Below the pieces are notes generated by a model. The model saw only the letters and a program-made list of their open reading frames with translations. It was not told the origin of the DNA and searched no databases. This document shows, in pieces, positions 39,948 through 50,475 of a stretch of DNA of 64,000 nucleotides (the first letter of the stretch is position 1; every line of letters starts with the position of its first letter). Origin of the DNA: Exaiptasia diaphana (taxonomy: Eukaryota > Cnidaria > Anthozoa > Actiniaria > Aiptasiidae); contig NW_018384102.1 in assembly GCF_001417965.1 (NCBI RefSeq), positions 933,145 through 997,144 on the forward strand. Reading direction: 5' to 3'. The position numbers and the translations under genes are program-made.

Positions 39948-41054
39948 ATGATTTCTAACATAAGTGGAAACATCACAACAGCGGGCAACTCTCCTGGCAC
40001 CATTGGACCTGCCAACATTGCTGGAGCTTTTTTCGTCGGTTTGCTAATGCTCGCAACTCTGTTTGGTAATTTCTTGGTTTGGGCAAGTTTTATATCGTTT
40101 AGAGAACTACGAACCAAGTGCAATTATTTCATTATCAGTCTTGCCGTAGCTGATATCATGGTCGCCTTGCTTGCCATGCCTTTTTGGTTTATTCTCCAGC
40201 TTGAACCGGACATTGAAGATCAGACAGCACTAAGTCCAGCTTCCATGTTTTTCTGGTCGTGTATTGATATCTTTTGTGGGACGGCATCTATTATGAACCT
40301 TGCTGCAGTCAGCGCGGACAGGCATCTAGCAATCACCTCACCGTACACTTACCATAAAGCCTTAACATCATTTCGGGCTATTATGATCTTATGCTTCGTA
40401 TGGTTTTATGCTACTACTATCTCACTACTAAGGTTTGCAGTCGAGGCGATTCCCAACAATGGATATCAGTTCTTAATTGCATTCGCTAGTTTTTTCGTTC
40501 CTCTTATGGCAATGCTGGTCATGTATGCTCGCATCTTCGCTGTTGCAAGACGACAAGCAAGACTTATCACAAAGAATCTCAGCTATAAAACAGATATAAA
40601 AGCAGCAAAGACAATTGCAGTCGTAATAGGTGCATTTGTAGTGTGTTGGTTGCCTTTTTTCGTCATTATCATCGGCTATGCTTTCGATAAAAAGTTTCTA
40701 AAGAATATGCAGGTATACAGTGCTATTAAATGGATGGAATACTTAAACAGCTGCCTTAACCCAATCATATACTGTTGTCTAAACCGCACGTACAGAGGGG
40801 CCTTTAAAAAGCTATTTCAACGCTGGAGAAAGTCCTTTATGAAGACATTTTTCTCAAAATATTCTGATAGTAACGAGGATGATAATCTAAATACAACGTT
40901 CCTTACTCGAAACGCAAAGTCACCGACATTGTTCAGAAAATCTACGGATTCTCTCAGCGTCTCTAAAACACTGGAAACGAACGGAAGCACAGCAAAAAAG
41001 TCATTGATAACCACAACAAAAGACGAGGAATTATTGAAGCAGACTCCAGTTTAA
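39948..41054 (+). CDS. Class A (rhodopsin-type) G-protein-coupled receptor, aminergic-like
   Basis: Intronless 368-residue seven-helix receptor starting at an ATG after an A-rich leader. Visible class A landmarks: N41 (1.50) in TM1, D69 (2.50) in LAVAD, D124-R125-H126 as the DRY variant, W152 (4.50), P185 and Y193 in TM5, CWLP at 233-236, and NPIIY at 271-275. D107 aligns with the amine-binding Asp 3.32, and S181 (5.46), F237-F238 (6.51/6.52), W262 and Y265 (7.40/7.43) also fit monoamine receptors; TM3 and TM6 read much like beta-adrenergic receptors. N4 and N8 are N-glycosylation sequons. The third intracellular loop is short and the 93-residue tail is Ser/Thr-rich. Position 3.25 is Met100 and the very short second extracellular loop has no Cys, so the usual disulfide is absent. 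By family it should sit in the plasma membrane and couple to G proteins. The ligand is unknown; amine binding is inferred from single residues. Confidence 0.96.
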   Translation: MISNISGNITTAGNSPGTIGPANIAGAFFVGLLMLATLFGNFLVWASFISFRELRTKCNYFIISLAVADIMVALLAMPFWFILQLEPDIEDQTALSPASMFFWSCIDIFCGTASIMNLAAVSADRHLAITSPYTYHKALTSFRAIMILCFVWFYATTISLLRFAVEAIPNNGYQFLIAFASFFVPLMAMLVMYARIFAVARRQARLITKNLSYKTDIKAAKTIAVVIGAFVVCWLPFFVIIIGYAFDKKFLKNMQVYSAIKWMEYLNSCLNPIIYCCLNRTYRGAFKKLFQRWRKSFMKTFFSKYSDSNEDDNLNTTFLTRNAKSPTLFRKSTDSLSVSKTLETNGSTAKKSLITTTKDEELLKQTPV

Positions 41055-41201
41055 TGATGCATTGTAGTTTACAGGTCTTCAGAGTGCTGAAAGCATAACT
41101 AGCGTGAAAAATCATTATGGGACAGTAAACAATTATTGCTTATGGACCTAAGGCCGGCATGATAGAGTGGAAACACTAAAAACGTACAATAATACTATCG
41201 G

Positions 41202-41342
41202 GGAGACCTACGTAGCACGAAGTTGATGTAATGTATTCATAAAATGTATTGTATTCCATTGTTTCTCGTTCTATTCTATTATGTGTTTTGTATTATATCT
41301 TTATGGATGTATTACATCAACTGAGTACTACGTAGGCTCTCC
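41202..41342. repeat. Palindromic element (CTACGTAG arms)
   Basis: About 141 bases. The left arm reads GGAGACCTACGTAG, then GTTGATGTAAT; the right arm is its near-exact reverse complement, ending ATTACATCAAC, CTACGTAGG, CTCTCC. The centre is TATT-rich. It begins about 150 bases after the receptor stop and could fold into a long hairpin in the 3' UTR. No superfamily is assigned. Confidence 0.75.
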
Positions 41343-41452
41343 ATAGGTAGATCATTAGCTTGACACAGTAGGGCTGCAAGCAATAGTAAAACCATGAAAA
41401 ATTCAGTATGAGCAATGAAATAATGTTAGATTGTACTGAATTATGCAAAGTG

Positions 41453-41653
41453 CTTTGTTTTCTCTTGTCTAATCTACGTCATAGTGCGCTATTTAGTCTT
41501 ATTTGGTCAATTTTTCACGCTTTTTAGTGTTTACACTCTTAACTAACATTTTCACGCTTATAGAGAGAAAATACATGCTAAAAGTGTCAAAAATTACTGA
41601 CCAAATAGTGCTATTTAGCTCTTAAAGTGTGAATTAGACAATATAAAACAAAG
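41453..41653. repeat. Palindromic element (CTTTGTTTT arms)
   Basis: About 201 bases. The left arm runs CTTTGTTTT, TTGTCTAAT, TATTTGGTCA, ATTTTTCACGCTTTT; the right arm gives the same blocks in reverse complement with a few gaps, ending AAAACAAAG. Imperfect arms suggest an old MITE or foldback element. It is the second of a row of palindromes after the receptor gene. Confidence 0.7.
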
Positions 41654-41759
41654 GAATTGTAAAATTACTTCAAACTATTTCATGGTTTTAGAGTTTGCAT
41701 TCTACTCCAGTTCACTAGTTTCGGACCTCTCTTTTAGTCTGGTTTTCATAAAGCCGTGA

Positions 41760-41765
41760 AATAAA
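41760..41765 (+). terminator. Candidate poly(A) signal for the receptor gene
   Basis: AATAAA about 700 bases after the receptor stop. Two palindromic elements lie between stop and signal, so if it is used the 3' UTR carries both. In A+T-rich DNA the hexamer is common, so support is weak. Confidence 0.25.
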
Positions 41766-41902
41766 CTTTAGCGTACTACACTATATTACTCTATATGTTG
41801 CTTACAAGCTTATCCTTGACGTTTTTGTGTATCAGAAATTTTTACACTTGGTTTCACGGGTTTGGCAAAACCAGATAACCTTAAAACACTTCTTTAAAAA
41901 GA

Positions 41903-42102
41903 TAAATTGAACACTGTAAAAAAGTAGGTGCAACAACTTACTGACGCCGGACGTTAATCCTTCGTCGGAGTAAAGAGATAAAACTAGTTTGTATATAAGC
42001 TCACACTTATTCTAGTTTCATCTATTTACTCCGACGAAGGATTAACGTCCGAAACTGGCCTTAGTAAGTTGTTTCGCCTACTTTTTTACGGTGTTAAATT
42101 TA
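41903..42102. repeat. Palindromic MITE (CGGACGTTAATCC arms)
   Basis: About 200 bases. Both ends read TAAATT(G/T)AACAC(T/C)GTAAAAAAGTAGG inward. The inner arms share GGACGTTAATCCTTCGTCGG and GTAAA(G/T)AGAT, around a short TATA-containing centre. The arm motif resembles a dispersed repeat I recall from coral genomes (from memory, not searched). Confidence 0.8.
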
Positions 42103-42506
42103 TGTTTTTACACAATTGTTTCTTTATAAAAATAGAGTGACGGCAACTCAGACTAATTTAACGCTAGGTAACCTCAAAATAGTGCAATATAAATTGTCTT
42201 TAAAAGCTAAAGAAATCGCAATGATCGAGAAAGACACTACTGAAATCTCACGATCTTCATTNGGGATGCATTCACACCAATGCGAATAATTTTTGACATA
42301 AATCGCATATCATACGTGTGTTTTAAACGAAAACGATGATCTGTCTTGAAAACGTGTTTTAAAAATATCCACGTTGACATGCGTTTTTAAAACATCCCTC
42401 CATCTTCACAGATGGTTTCATATGAACGCTAGGCTTAAACGAACAAGTGTTCGGTTTAAAAAATATCCGGTTAAGTGTAAATGCAGCCCTTCAGCGCTTC
42501 AAAGGT

Positions 42507-42612
42507 TGTAAATTTGATGTAAGTGTCCAAAATTCTGTAAATTTAATGGAAATCATTTACATCAAATTTACATAATTTTGGACATTTACATCATATTTAC
42601 ATCAAATTTACA
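42507..42612. repeat. Inverted and direct repeats of GTAAATTTGATGTAA
   Basis: GTAAATTTGATGTAA, GTCCAAAATT and TGTAAATTT are followed by their reverse complements in mirrored order, with additional direct copies of TTTACATCAAATTTAC. A further CATCAAATTTAC lies near 42708. It is A+T-rich and could form a stem of about 40 base pairs. Confidence 0.65.
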
Positions 42613-43562
42613 AATTTCCACCTACGCACACACAACACACAAACCTAGACGACATACATCGCAGAGATGAATGGTCATCTTCGCCAGCGAAGGACGAACA
42701 AGAAAGACATCAAATTTACAACTTTTAAAGCGCGCGATTTTTTCTAGTGTATTAGGCCATGCTCACTACTGTGAGGGATAATATAGAGCGCTAGAGACAG
42801 GAATGTTGGTCGATTTAGCGAACTTATAGAATTAGTTAATCATGGATTGTACTAAGTCAAGGAACTACTCTGTGGAAAGCAAAAATGCATGGTCTAATTT
42901 CTAACAGATCTTGTTTTCAATGTAATATATTCATTATCTGATTCCTGTGAAAATATGTGCACTTGGATAAAACAACGAAATGACAAAATGCAAAAATCAT
43001 TTAATTAATATATTACATATAATTTAAGATAACAGAACTATCTTCGCATGCACGTAGAAAAAACAACAACAAAAGCTAATGCTAAAAAACTGGACTAATC
43101 ATATGCGAGATTCCATGCATTTGGCGCTTGTTTCGTACTTTGAAAAAAAAAAATCATATCTTGGCAGTCAGAACGTATACTGTTTTTTTTCTAATTTAGT
43201 CCTTATTGACCTGTGTTATTTTGCTTTGCAACAAAAAGGGGTTTTATTGGGATAAAATCACATATTATTGGACCGCTAAACTAGTCACTAATACTAAATG
43301 ATAGAAAAATAGCTTTAGCCGATAGGAATTATGATTCAAGTAGCAATAACGCGCATTTTAAAGATATTTATTTTTTGAAATAGTTGTACATATATATAAA
43401 TTGGGAGCTTTGTGCTGGACATTATGTAGTATACAGGTTTGACGTGGATAAAGCTCCTGGATCCTATCGGCTTTAAAATGGAAATTGCGTGAGTTATGAA
43501 AGAAAACAAGAAATTGCTGAAAGAGGGGGGCTAGTACCTCCCTCCTTACACGCCCAAAAAAA

Positions 43563-43645
43563 CCGAAGGGAATATATGTCCTTGTATGTTCCATCATGTC
43601 CCTATATGTCCCTATATGTCCCTATTTCCTATATGTTCCTAATTT
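43563..43645 (+). repeat. Minisatellite of TATATGTCCC
   Basis: Degenerate ~10-base units (ATATGTCC, TATATGTCCC) repeated about seven times. Confidence 0.75.
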
Positions 43646-43828
43646 CTATTTCTATAATAGAACAAATTAAAATCACCAAAAATTACTATTAAACCTCTTT
43701 GAACACTGGAAACGAGATGTTTTGTTATTTTGAAGTTTTAGTTTTATTTATTTTTTTAAACAGGGTCTTCGCAGAGAACCTCCAACGACGAAATATTAGT
43801 ACAAGATACATGAAAAAAATGAACGATT

Positions 43829-44075
43829 TTGGATGAAAATGCATGGCCCAGAGAGCATCAAAATGTTCAAAAATGGTCGATATTTAATGTAAATACATGG
43901 TCTAAAGCCCACCAAAATGGTCAAAAAGGTCGATTTTTGATCAAATTGCATGGGCTAGAGTCTTTAGCCCACCATAATGACCAAAAAATGTCGATTTCCA
44001 TCAAAATGAATGCGCTATATGCCACCTAAAGCGCCAAAAATGGACGGATATTTGATCAAAATGCATGGGCCGGGC
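43829..44075 (+). repeat. Tandem repeat of about 55 bp, 4.3 copies
   Basis: Diverged copies share AAAATGCATGGxC, AxAGCCCACCAAAATG and TCAAAAATGGTCGATxTTTGATC. The plus strand stays open over the first 66 codons and reads as a diverged ~18-residue repeat with a HQNxQK(W/G) core. There is no start or stop context of a gene. Confidence 0.75.
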
Positions 44076-44303
44076 TATACTTACCATGTCATTGAACGGT
44101 ATACCAGGTCGTTTTCATAAATGTACCTAATATTATTCAATTTTTCTTTATTGGTATATTTCAGTAGTAGCCTCTTTGCTATTGAAGAAGAAATTACCCT
44201 GGCAGCTCGTGATTTACAGATTTTTTCTTGTGTTCTCCCATCCATCCAGTTCAGTTTATTTGGCCAGTAAAACTGTTGAAAGCTTTTGTTTATTGCTTGA
44301 ATA

Positions 44304-44469
44304 GAGCGGATTTCGTATGAGTGGGAAACGGACGGTACTGTACTGTGTCCGTAATCGTACTGTAACCAAATTCTAGTGCCCCATTGTTTCACCAAAATTC
44401 TGCAGGCCAGGTGCGGTAACTGTGNNGTAACCGTGCGGTAACGGTGTCCCACTCATACGAAATCCGCTC
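44304..44469 (-). mobile_element. 166-bp MITE, copy 2, TA-flanked
   Basis: Same ends, same length and same interior as the copy at 19094 but in reverse orientation, with TA at 44302-44303 and 44470-44471 and two unresolved bases at 44425-44426. Near-identity between the copies points to recent spread. Read-through ORFs across it are not genes. Confidence 0.85.
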
Positions 44470-44768
44470 TATACACAATGGACATTTTGAGACCCGTCAT
44501 TACGATGATGTCAAAGGGCCCAGGCTACCATCGGCGAAATAAAAAAAAATTGCACAGAGAAAGACTTGAAAGACCAATTACATCTGTCTAAAATAAAAAA
44601 AAAATCACTTGCTCGAAGCTAGAACGTATAAATATTGAAGTGTACAGAGTATAGAAATCGGCTATTCAATATGTGTATATCATTTCAAGTTTCTTCAGAA
44701 CACGAACGAGTCCGTAAACATGAGTATTGATAATTCTCAGTCCCGTGGAGAATGACTTTAACAACCTA

Positions 44769-44948
44769 CAGTCAACTCTCGCTATTTCAGACACCCTCGG
44801 GACCGTAATTTAGTGTCTGCAGTAGCGAGAGTCCGTAGAAACGAGAGTTACTTTCAGTCATTTCTTTGTATTTTTCGCTGGGGATTCAGTATTTTACTGT
44901 CCGCACGGTGTCCGTTGTGCCTGGGTGTCCGTAAGGCGAGGTTGACTG
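44769..44948. mobile_element. pogo/Tigger-like MITE (180 bp)
   Basis: Ends CAGTCAACTCTCGC and GCGAGGTTGACTG with TA at 44767-44768 and 44949-44950. Inner GACACC/GGTGTCCG also pair. CAGT-ended TIRs with TA targets fit the pogo branch of Tc1/mariner. No coding capacity. Confidence 0.75.
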
Positions 44949-44950
44949 TA

Positions 44951-47561
44951 CAAAGTTATTGGATTTGTGCTTCGTTGAATATGTAACGATAAAAGTAGAT
45001 TTTAACACGTTTTCTGCGGCAAAACATAGACCGCATTCTAAAACAAAAAGTGCTAGCAAAAGACGCCTGAGTAAGGTAATGGCGTTCAAGTCATGGAGTT
45101 GGTTAGCTTTCGAGATACTACTGCTTATTGTTTTAATGGTTCGGCATGATGAGACGTTTAATACTTCAGTAGAAAACGCGTATAAGTGGGAATCCTAAGC
45201 TAGAAATAGCCTTTGCAAGAGTATGATCTCATAGTTGTATGGACATCCAGAACATCTATCTTGGCAATTAATAGGGCATCACACAAAACTGAAGACCGAG
45301 GTTCCGCGACTTTGCGTCTGCTTTGTCTTCTTCACTGATAAAGAAAAATTCACGAAATAACCAAGAATACCTTTTTGATGTTTTTTTATTTGCTTTTGTT
45401 GACGTTTCGACTTGTGCCTTACCCTCGACAATGATGGGAACTCCGTTAAGGAACTTCTAAGCTTAATTGTTAAATTCTGTCGGGACGTTTGAAATATCGG
45501 TCACAGCATGAAAATCTCAGGCAGATTTTCTCATCCTTTTATGGTCGCTTTTCACAGCTGTTAGCAAAAACAGATGCAGACTATAATCTCTCAGATGTTC
45601 ACATCACATAAGTAATTACACCCTTTTCCGCCCTTAGCAGACTATATGAAGAAGTTACAGTAAGAATTGGTTCACTTGGGTTTAATTCATAATGATTTGC
45701 CATAAATACTTCTACTAAAATCATATCCAGTCAAGGCATTTTGTTCAGTGCTGTCGTTTGTATCAACTACATTAGGGTCCTCTTCACGCATAAAAAGTCA
45801 AGAACTATCGAAATAAGTGATCTATTTGCAAAGAAGAGATTTTCATTGCATCTTGATAGAGAGAGTTCCTATATGCATGACCTCTTCTATTCTATTCTAT
45901 GTGCACTGCCAGAAAAAACGTACTGAGTTTTATAATCTTTTTGGCCCTCGTCAGTACTAGCAAAGTGGTTTTCATAAAACAGTCGAATGCACTTCAGCAT
46001 ACTATGACTCAGCACTCTTTATTTTGTCTCGCTTTTCTTTATCATTTCGATATTTCACACATTATTGTACTTTGATTATTACACTGTGTTTCGGCATGAG
46101 TAAATGAAATGTACTAAAATGGCGCCACGCCTTAACATCAAATCTTCCTATCAATAATGAACATACAATGTTTTCAAACAAAAAACTGTATCATTTTTGC
46201 ATATTTTGAGACGATGCTCTATAGTGTTAGATTCTCAAATTAATTGTAGGTTTAAGATCTCTTCATGGTGTATTTAGATCAAAGCAACACCCGCTACCAC
46301 CTACAGTTATGTTTGATAACACACGAGGGGCGAAACACTGGAATATTTCAATCTATTGTTAAAGGCATTTTACATTCGTCAAAACTTCTTTTAGACTCTG
46401 AAACGGTAAAAATGAGATCAAGAAATAATATATATTGTTTTAATTAACATTTTAAATGTATTTTCATTCAAGTACTACATAATTACTTAAGTATTCTTAT
46501 TCAGAGAAAAATTATAGACATAATTTATCGTCGTAGAATGTAAATGTTAGATTTTTTTTAGTATTTTATTAAATGAAAGGCTTATGTTGGTCAATCTGAG
46601 ATAGAACAAAAACAGCGCTTACGCAGAAGCTTCTTGTATCATTCTCGTGGAGAAGCGTGGGAATTGTACTAGTTTTCTTAGGTTTGGCACGCAAGTCCTC
46701 AATGCGTGAACCAAGTTAAAACATATGAATGATCACAAAAAAAAGAAAATGTATTTTGTGAAAAGAATAGGTTGAAAAAAAAAACAACAGATTTTATAAT
46801 AAATATCTTTGAAGTTCTTTCCTATTACATCCTAGGCATGACATCCTGGGACAATTTGTCGAAAGACTGATTAGAATTAATCTTGGTCTACGTATAAGCT
46901 ACCATGATATAGCGGTAATCGAGCTTTACCTTAAAAAAACGACCCTAGCCTTTATCTCTAAATTGATGCATTAAAAACGGTGTTTGTGCTAAAACTTCAT
47001 AGAACCATAGAACGTTTAACTGGTCTAGTTGCACCCCCTAAACTCTTGTTCAATATTTGCGACTTGATTGTGAAGAACCTCCATTCACAATTTTTCTGCT
47101 GTTCGTCTACTGCACCAAAACCATTGCACACTTGTAAAATTTACATTTTTTTCCAAAGTTTCTAAATTTAAAAAAAAAGAAATTTTCAATTTAGCTGTAA
47201 GGACGTAAAAACATATAGTACCATAAATTGTACAAAATGGAGAAGATTTTTTTATACATTCGCGATCTATGAAAATCATGAAGGATCTACAATGGACTAG
47301 CTCTATTAAGATTAGCTTCATTAAGAACATCAATGCCCCCCGCCTCTTTACATAATACAGACTGCGGGCCATATAGAATAAGTCATCATCGACCATACTG
47401 CTACACACAAACAAACGACGCTTAATAAAAGCTTTTATTTGACTTTACAAGCGAGTACTTCGTACTCTTGTGACCTATTTTGTGAACGCGTATTACAGTG
47501 TATGTTTTTAGTGTCAATTTAGCCTTTTTTGGAAAAAGTGTATGTAAATATACTAGTGTTT
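44951..47561. other. Gene-free interval
   Basis: A+T-rich DNA between the pogo-like MITE and the 3' end of the zinc-finger gene. ORFs up to 109 codons are not protein-like. Confidence 0.4.
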
Positions 47562-47581
47562 TTTATTAATGATTGTTTACC

Positions 47582-47587
47582 TTTATT
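47582..47587 (-). terminator. Candidate poly(A) signal for the zinc-finger gene
   Basis: AATAAA on the minus strand about 325 bases past the stop codon; another lies 20 bases further on (47562-47567). The spacing fits an ordinary 3' UTR. Confidence 0.35.
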
Positions 47588-47911
47588 ACCAATAAGGATT
47601 TATGCTAACTCAACTCATATCAATGACTGATACTATTAAAAAATGAAAGATACAAAAGCGTACAGCGATGGGTTTTTATCAATAATTGTACTAAAATAGT
47701 CTCGATATTGTAAAAATCCATTGTAAACCTGTTGTGAGAGAGATATATCTACAAGTGTGAAAGTAGCATTAGAAATGATGTCCACAGTTTGACTAACAAA
47801 ATGTTCTGTACATAATTTTCAGTGGTTTTCTTTCCTACAGTCACGCTTTGACTAGGATAAGCTGATCTCTGCCATAGCTACCACAACAGTTCTTTAATTT
47901 TTTCTTAGTGT

Positions 47912-50077
47912 TCAAACAGCACCTGAAGAGTATGGGTGAGTAGACACGTAGTGCATTTTTAAAGCATTTTTCTGATAGAACGCCCTCTCGCAAAACTGGC
48001 ACTGAAAGGGCTTGTTAGGCAAATGTGTTCTCTTGTGAGTGTTCAAAGTCGAGGCAAGAGTGAAGCCTTTTCCGCAGATTTCGCATTTGTGGGGTCTCTG
48101 TCCTGTGTGGCCAAAGATATGGGCCTGAAGGTTGCTTTTTTGATTGAAGCCTTTCTCGCAATATGGACACTTGTACATTCTGACATCAGAATGTGTTCTC
48201 AGGTGATATTTTAGATGTGTCAGCTGCTTAAAGCCTCGTCCACATTTCGTACACTTGTGGGGTTTTTCTCCAGTGTGTATGTAGCGATGAATTCTCAAGT
48301 CTGCCTTCTGATGAAAGCGCTTTCCACAAAATTCGCAGACATGAGGCTTGTGTGTCGAGTGGGTCCTCATGTGAGTGTAGAGATTAGATGTTCTGTTGAA
48401 AGTCTTGTTGCAAACATTGCAGGCAATTTTCTTAACGGGTGGAGGATCTTCATTAGATGGCTTCTCAGATAAGCCTTGAGCTCCTGTTATTTGGACGTTT
48501 GTCTTCTCAATCGGCTCGCTTTGACTTGGTTGAGGCTTTTTCGCTCTTGTCATGCTTTCAGTTCGTTTTATTGGACTTTTAATTTCTTCTACTTTGATCG
48601 TATTATCATCCTTCTTGCTGGCATCCCATGTTGATAAGGGTTTGAAATTCTGCTCCAGAGCACTGCTAAATTTCTTTTGTTTCTCTTGAGTAAGTTTACT
48701 GTCTGCAGCCAGGCGCTGTCTTTCTGCTTCTAAAAATTCTTTAAATGAAGGATGCATTTCATTTGGGTCTTTGAAAGGTACTTCAGACTGGTTTTTGCTT
48801 AGTTGGCGGAGAGCTTGGTTGTGTATCGGATAAATTAAGTACGGGTTCAACTTGGTTGTATCGATGGGTCGTGTCATTTTATCTTCACCAGTACAGCAAG
48901 GATACATACACTGAGCTTCTGGATGAAGTTTATCAAGATTGAATACCGGTGCTCTGTAAGGTAGATACTGATACGGAACGCCTGGATCCAAGCCGATATA
49001 CTTTGTATTGGATTCATGTAAATTGTAATCTTCAGAAATTCTTCTTTTCTGCTGTCGATGCTCGTTCTTATGTTGATCCTGGATAGCTAAGTTAGGACTG
49101 TCTTGAAATTGAGTTCCCCCAACACCAATTCTCTTTTCCGCAAACATTTCACTTGCAGCAGGGCGAGACCCATAAAAGGGCAGATAAGGAAACATTTGAG
49201 GAAGGCCAAATTTCATTGCTGGCCCAAGGAATTTCAACTCTTGGTTTCCACGATCGGATGGCTTCTGGAAGGCTGATCTCAGTTGTGAATGCTGCTGAAT
49301 CATATCTTCATAGTATGCGCGCCTGAGGACTGCTTCCCTATCATAAATCCCCTTTTCTGCAGGCATGTACACCAATGGTGGATTAAGATAATCGCCTGAA
49401 GTTGGATAGAATGTGGCTGAGCGAATGTCCGGTTGAACTCCACTCAGGTTACTGAAATAAGGAAAATCTCTGCTTTCTTTAGGATCCCCTAACAAGTTGC
49501 TTCCATACTTGTCATAATCATTTTCTGGCCTTGGCTCTTTTGAATTGATAACTTGATCTTTGCGTTGTTTACCTCTCGTCTCAGCATGATTGCTCTTAGA
49601 AGGGATTTCGTCGAAGTGATCGCTCCTTTTCAATTCCTTACGGAATTGTTCATCTTTTTCAACACTTGTTACATCAATTGCCTCATCTTCTTGTTCACAA
49701 TTTGCATCCATTCCCTTTCTGACCTCGACGTATTTCGTAGAGCTCGTTGATTCTGGAGAACCATTGATGCATGGACTTTCTCTGGTTTCAGGGGCAGATT
49801 CTTGCGAAGAGCTCTCGATGGACACTATGTGAATCCTATTAGCTTGAAATTGCATCTCATTTTCTGACTGAGGCGACGGATCACCAGTAGATGCTACACG
49901 GCAATAGTTTCCCTGATTTGACTCTGTTTTCAGAAAAACCTTTGAAGCAAAGCCCTGGGAGCTTGCTTCACCTGGTTCTTGCATGTTAACTAGTTGACTG
50001 GTTGGGCTTTCTCTAATTTGGCTCTCTGTTGCCAAGTCTTTAACTTCATCTTGCTGAGTGGGTATGCTTTTGTCCAT
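47912..50077 (-). CDS. Six-finger C2H2 zinc-finger protein, probable DNA-binding regulator
   Basis: A single open exon encodes 721 residues from the first in-frame ATG (MDKSIPTQQ). An in-frame TTG four codons upstream is not a likely start. The first ~550 residues are low-complexity, rich in Ser, Glu, Gln and Pro, without a recognised domain; IKVE near the middle fits a SUMO-acceptor pattern. Six C2H2 fingers fill residues 553-714 at strict 28-residue spacing (first Cys at 553, 581, 609, 637, 665, 693). The linkers after fingers 2 and 4 are TGEKPH and TGQRPH; the others are degenerate. The last finger has C-X2-C-X12-H-X4-H. Fingers 1-3 resemble Gfi-type fingers 3-5 (CGKRFHQK then HTGEKPHKC), but the N-terminus has no SNAG motif. 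The protein is expected to bind DNA in the nucleus; targets and orthology are unknown. A splice acceptor (TTTTTCAG at 50105-50112) lies 28 bases before the ATG, so a leader exon is spliced on. Confidence 0.95.
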   Translation of the reverse strand: MDKSIPTQQDEVKDLATESQIRESPTSQLVNMQEPGEASSQGFASKVFLKTESNQGNYCRVASTGDPSPQSENEMQFQANRIHIVSIESSSQESAPETRESPCINGSPESTSSTKYVEVRKGMDANCEQEDEAIDVTSVEKDEQFRKELKRSDHFDEIPSKSNHAETRGKQRKDQVINSKEPRPENDYDKYGSNLLGDPKESRDFPYFSNLSGVQPDIRSATFYPTSGDYLNPPLVYMPAEKGIYDREAVLRRAYYEDMIQQHSQLRSAFQKPSDRGNQELKFLGPAMKFGLPQMFPYLPFYGSRPAASEMFAEKRIGVGGTQFQDSPNLAIQDQHKNEHRQQKRRISEDYNLHESNTKYIGLDPGVPYQYLPYRAPVFNLDKLHPEAQCMYPCCTGEDKMTRPIDTTKLNPYLIYPIHNQALRQLSKNQSEVPFKDPNEMHPSFKEFLEAERQRLAADSKLTQEKQKKFSSALEQNFKPLSTWDASKKDDNTIKVEEIKSPIKRTESMTRAKKPQPSQSEPIEKTNVQITGAQGLSEKPSNEDPPPVKKIACNVCNKTFNRTSNLYTHMRTHSTHKPHVCEFCGKRFHQKADLRIHRYIHTGEKPHKCTKCGRGFKQLTHLKYHLRTHSDVRMYKCPYCEKGFNQKSNLQAHIFGHTGQRPHKCEICGKGFTLASTLNTHKRTHLPNKPFQCQFCERAFYQKNALKMHYVSTHPYSSGAV

Positions 50078-50104
50078 ATTTATGCACAAATGAAAGTTTA
50101 TATC

Positions 50105-50118
50105 CTGAAAAATTCAAT
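50105..50118 (-). other. Splice acceptor in front of the zinc-finger coding exon
   Basis: On the minus strand a pyrimidine-rich stretch ending TTTTTCAG is followed by GATATAAACTTTC and then the ATG at 50077. It implies that the exon starts at 50104 and that at least one upstream exon exists. Confidence 0.6.
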
Positions 50119-50280
50119 GATATAATGGAATATAATAATATCAATTGCAATGTCTTTGACAACATAGAAGTACCCGTTTGGAAGTGTACTTTGAAGAAAT
50201 AAGACAATGTAAAAAGAAACGGTAAGAAAGAAAGAATGGATGCGAGAATGAAAGTGTTAAACTCAAAATGTACAATATGA

Positions 50281-50475
50281 CTGAGCTGAATACCAGCTAA
50301 CTTTTCTTTTTTTCAAAGTTCTACAAGTTCTTGATCCGAAGAAACCAGAGTTTATTAATGCCACGATTAGATTCTATGAATAATGGTCACTGGCTGAACT
50401 GATTAACACTAGCTAAACTTTCTCATTTTCAAAGTTCTACAAGTTCTTGATCAGAAGAAAACCAGAATATTTTTT
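50281..50475. repeat. Diverged tandem duplication upstream of the zinc-finger exon
   Basis: CAAAGTTCTACAAGTTCTTG followed by ATC(C/A)GAAGAAA occurs twice about 110 bases apart, each preceded by AGCTAA(A)CTTTTC-like sequence. It lies in the presumed intron. Confidence 0.7.

Noticed and set aside
44081-44452. 123-codon minus-strand frame
   Set aside because: Runs through the 166-bp MITE and neighbouring sequence; the same peptide start appears at the other MITE copy near 19.1 kb.
48023-49750. Plus-strand frames inside the zinc-finger gene
   Set aside because: Antisense shadows of the coding exon; a tail of plus-strand Cys/Ser repeats mirrors the finger periodicity.
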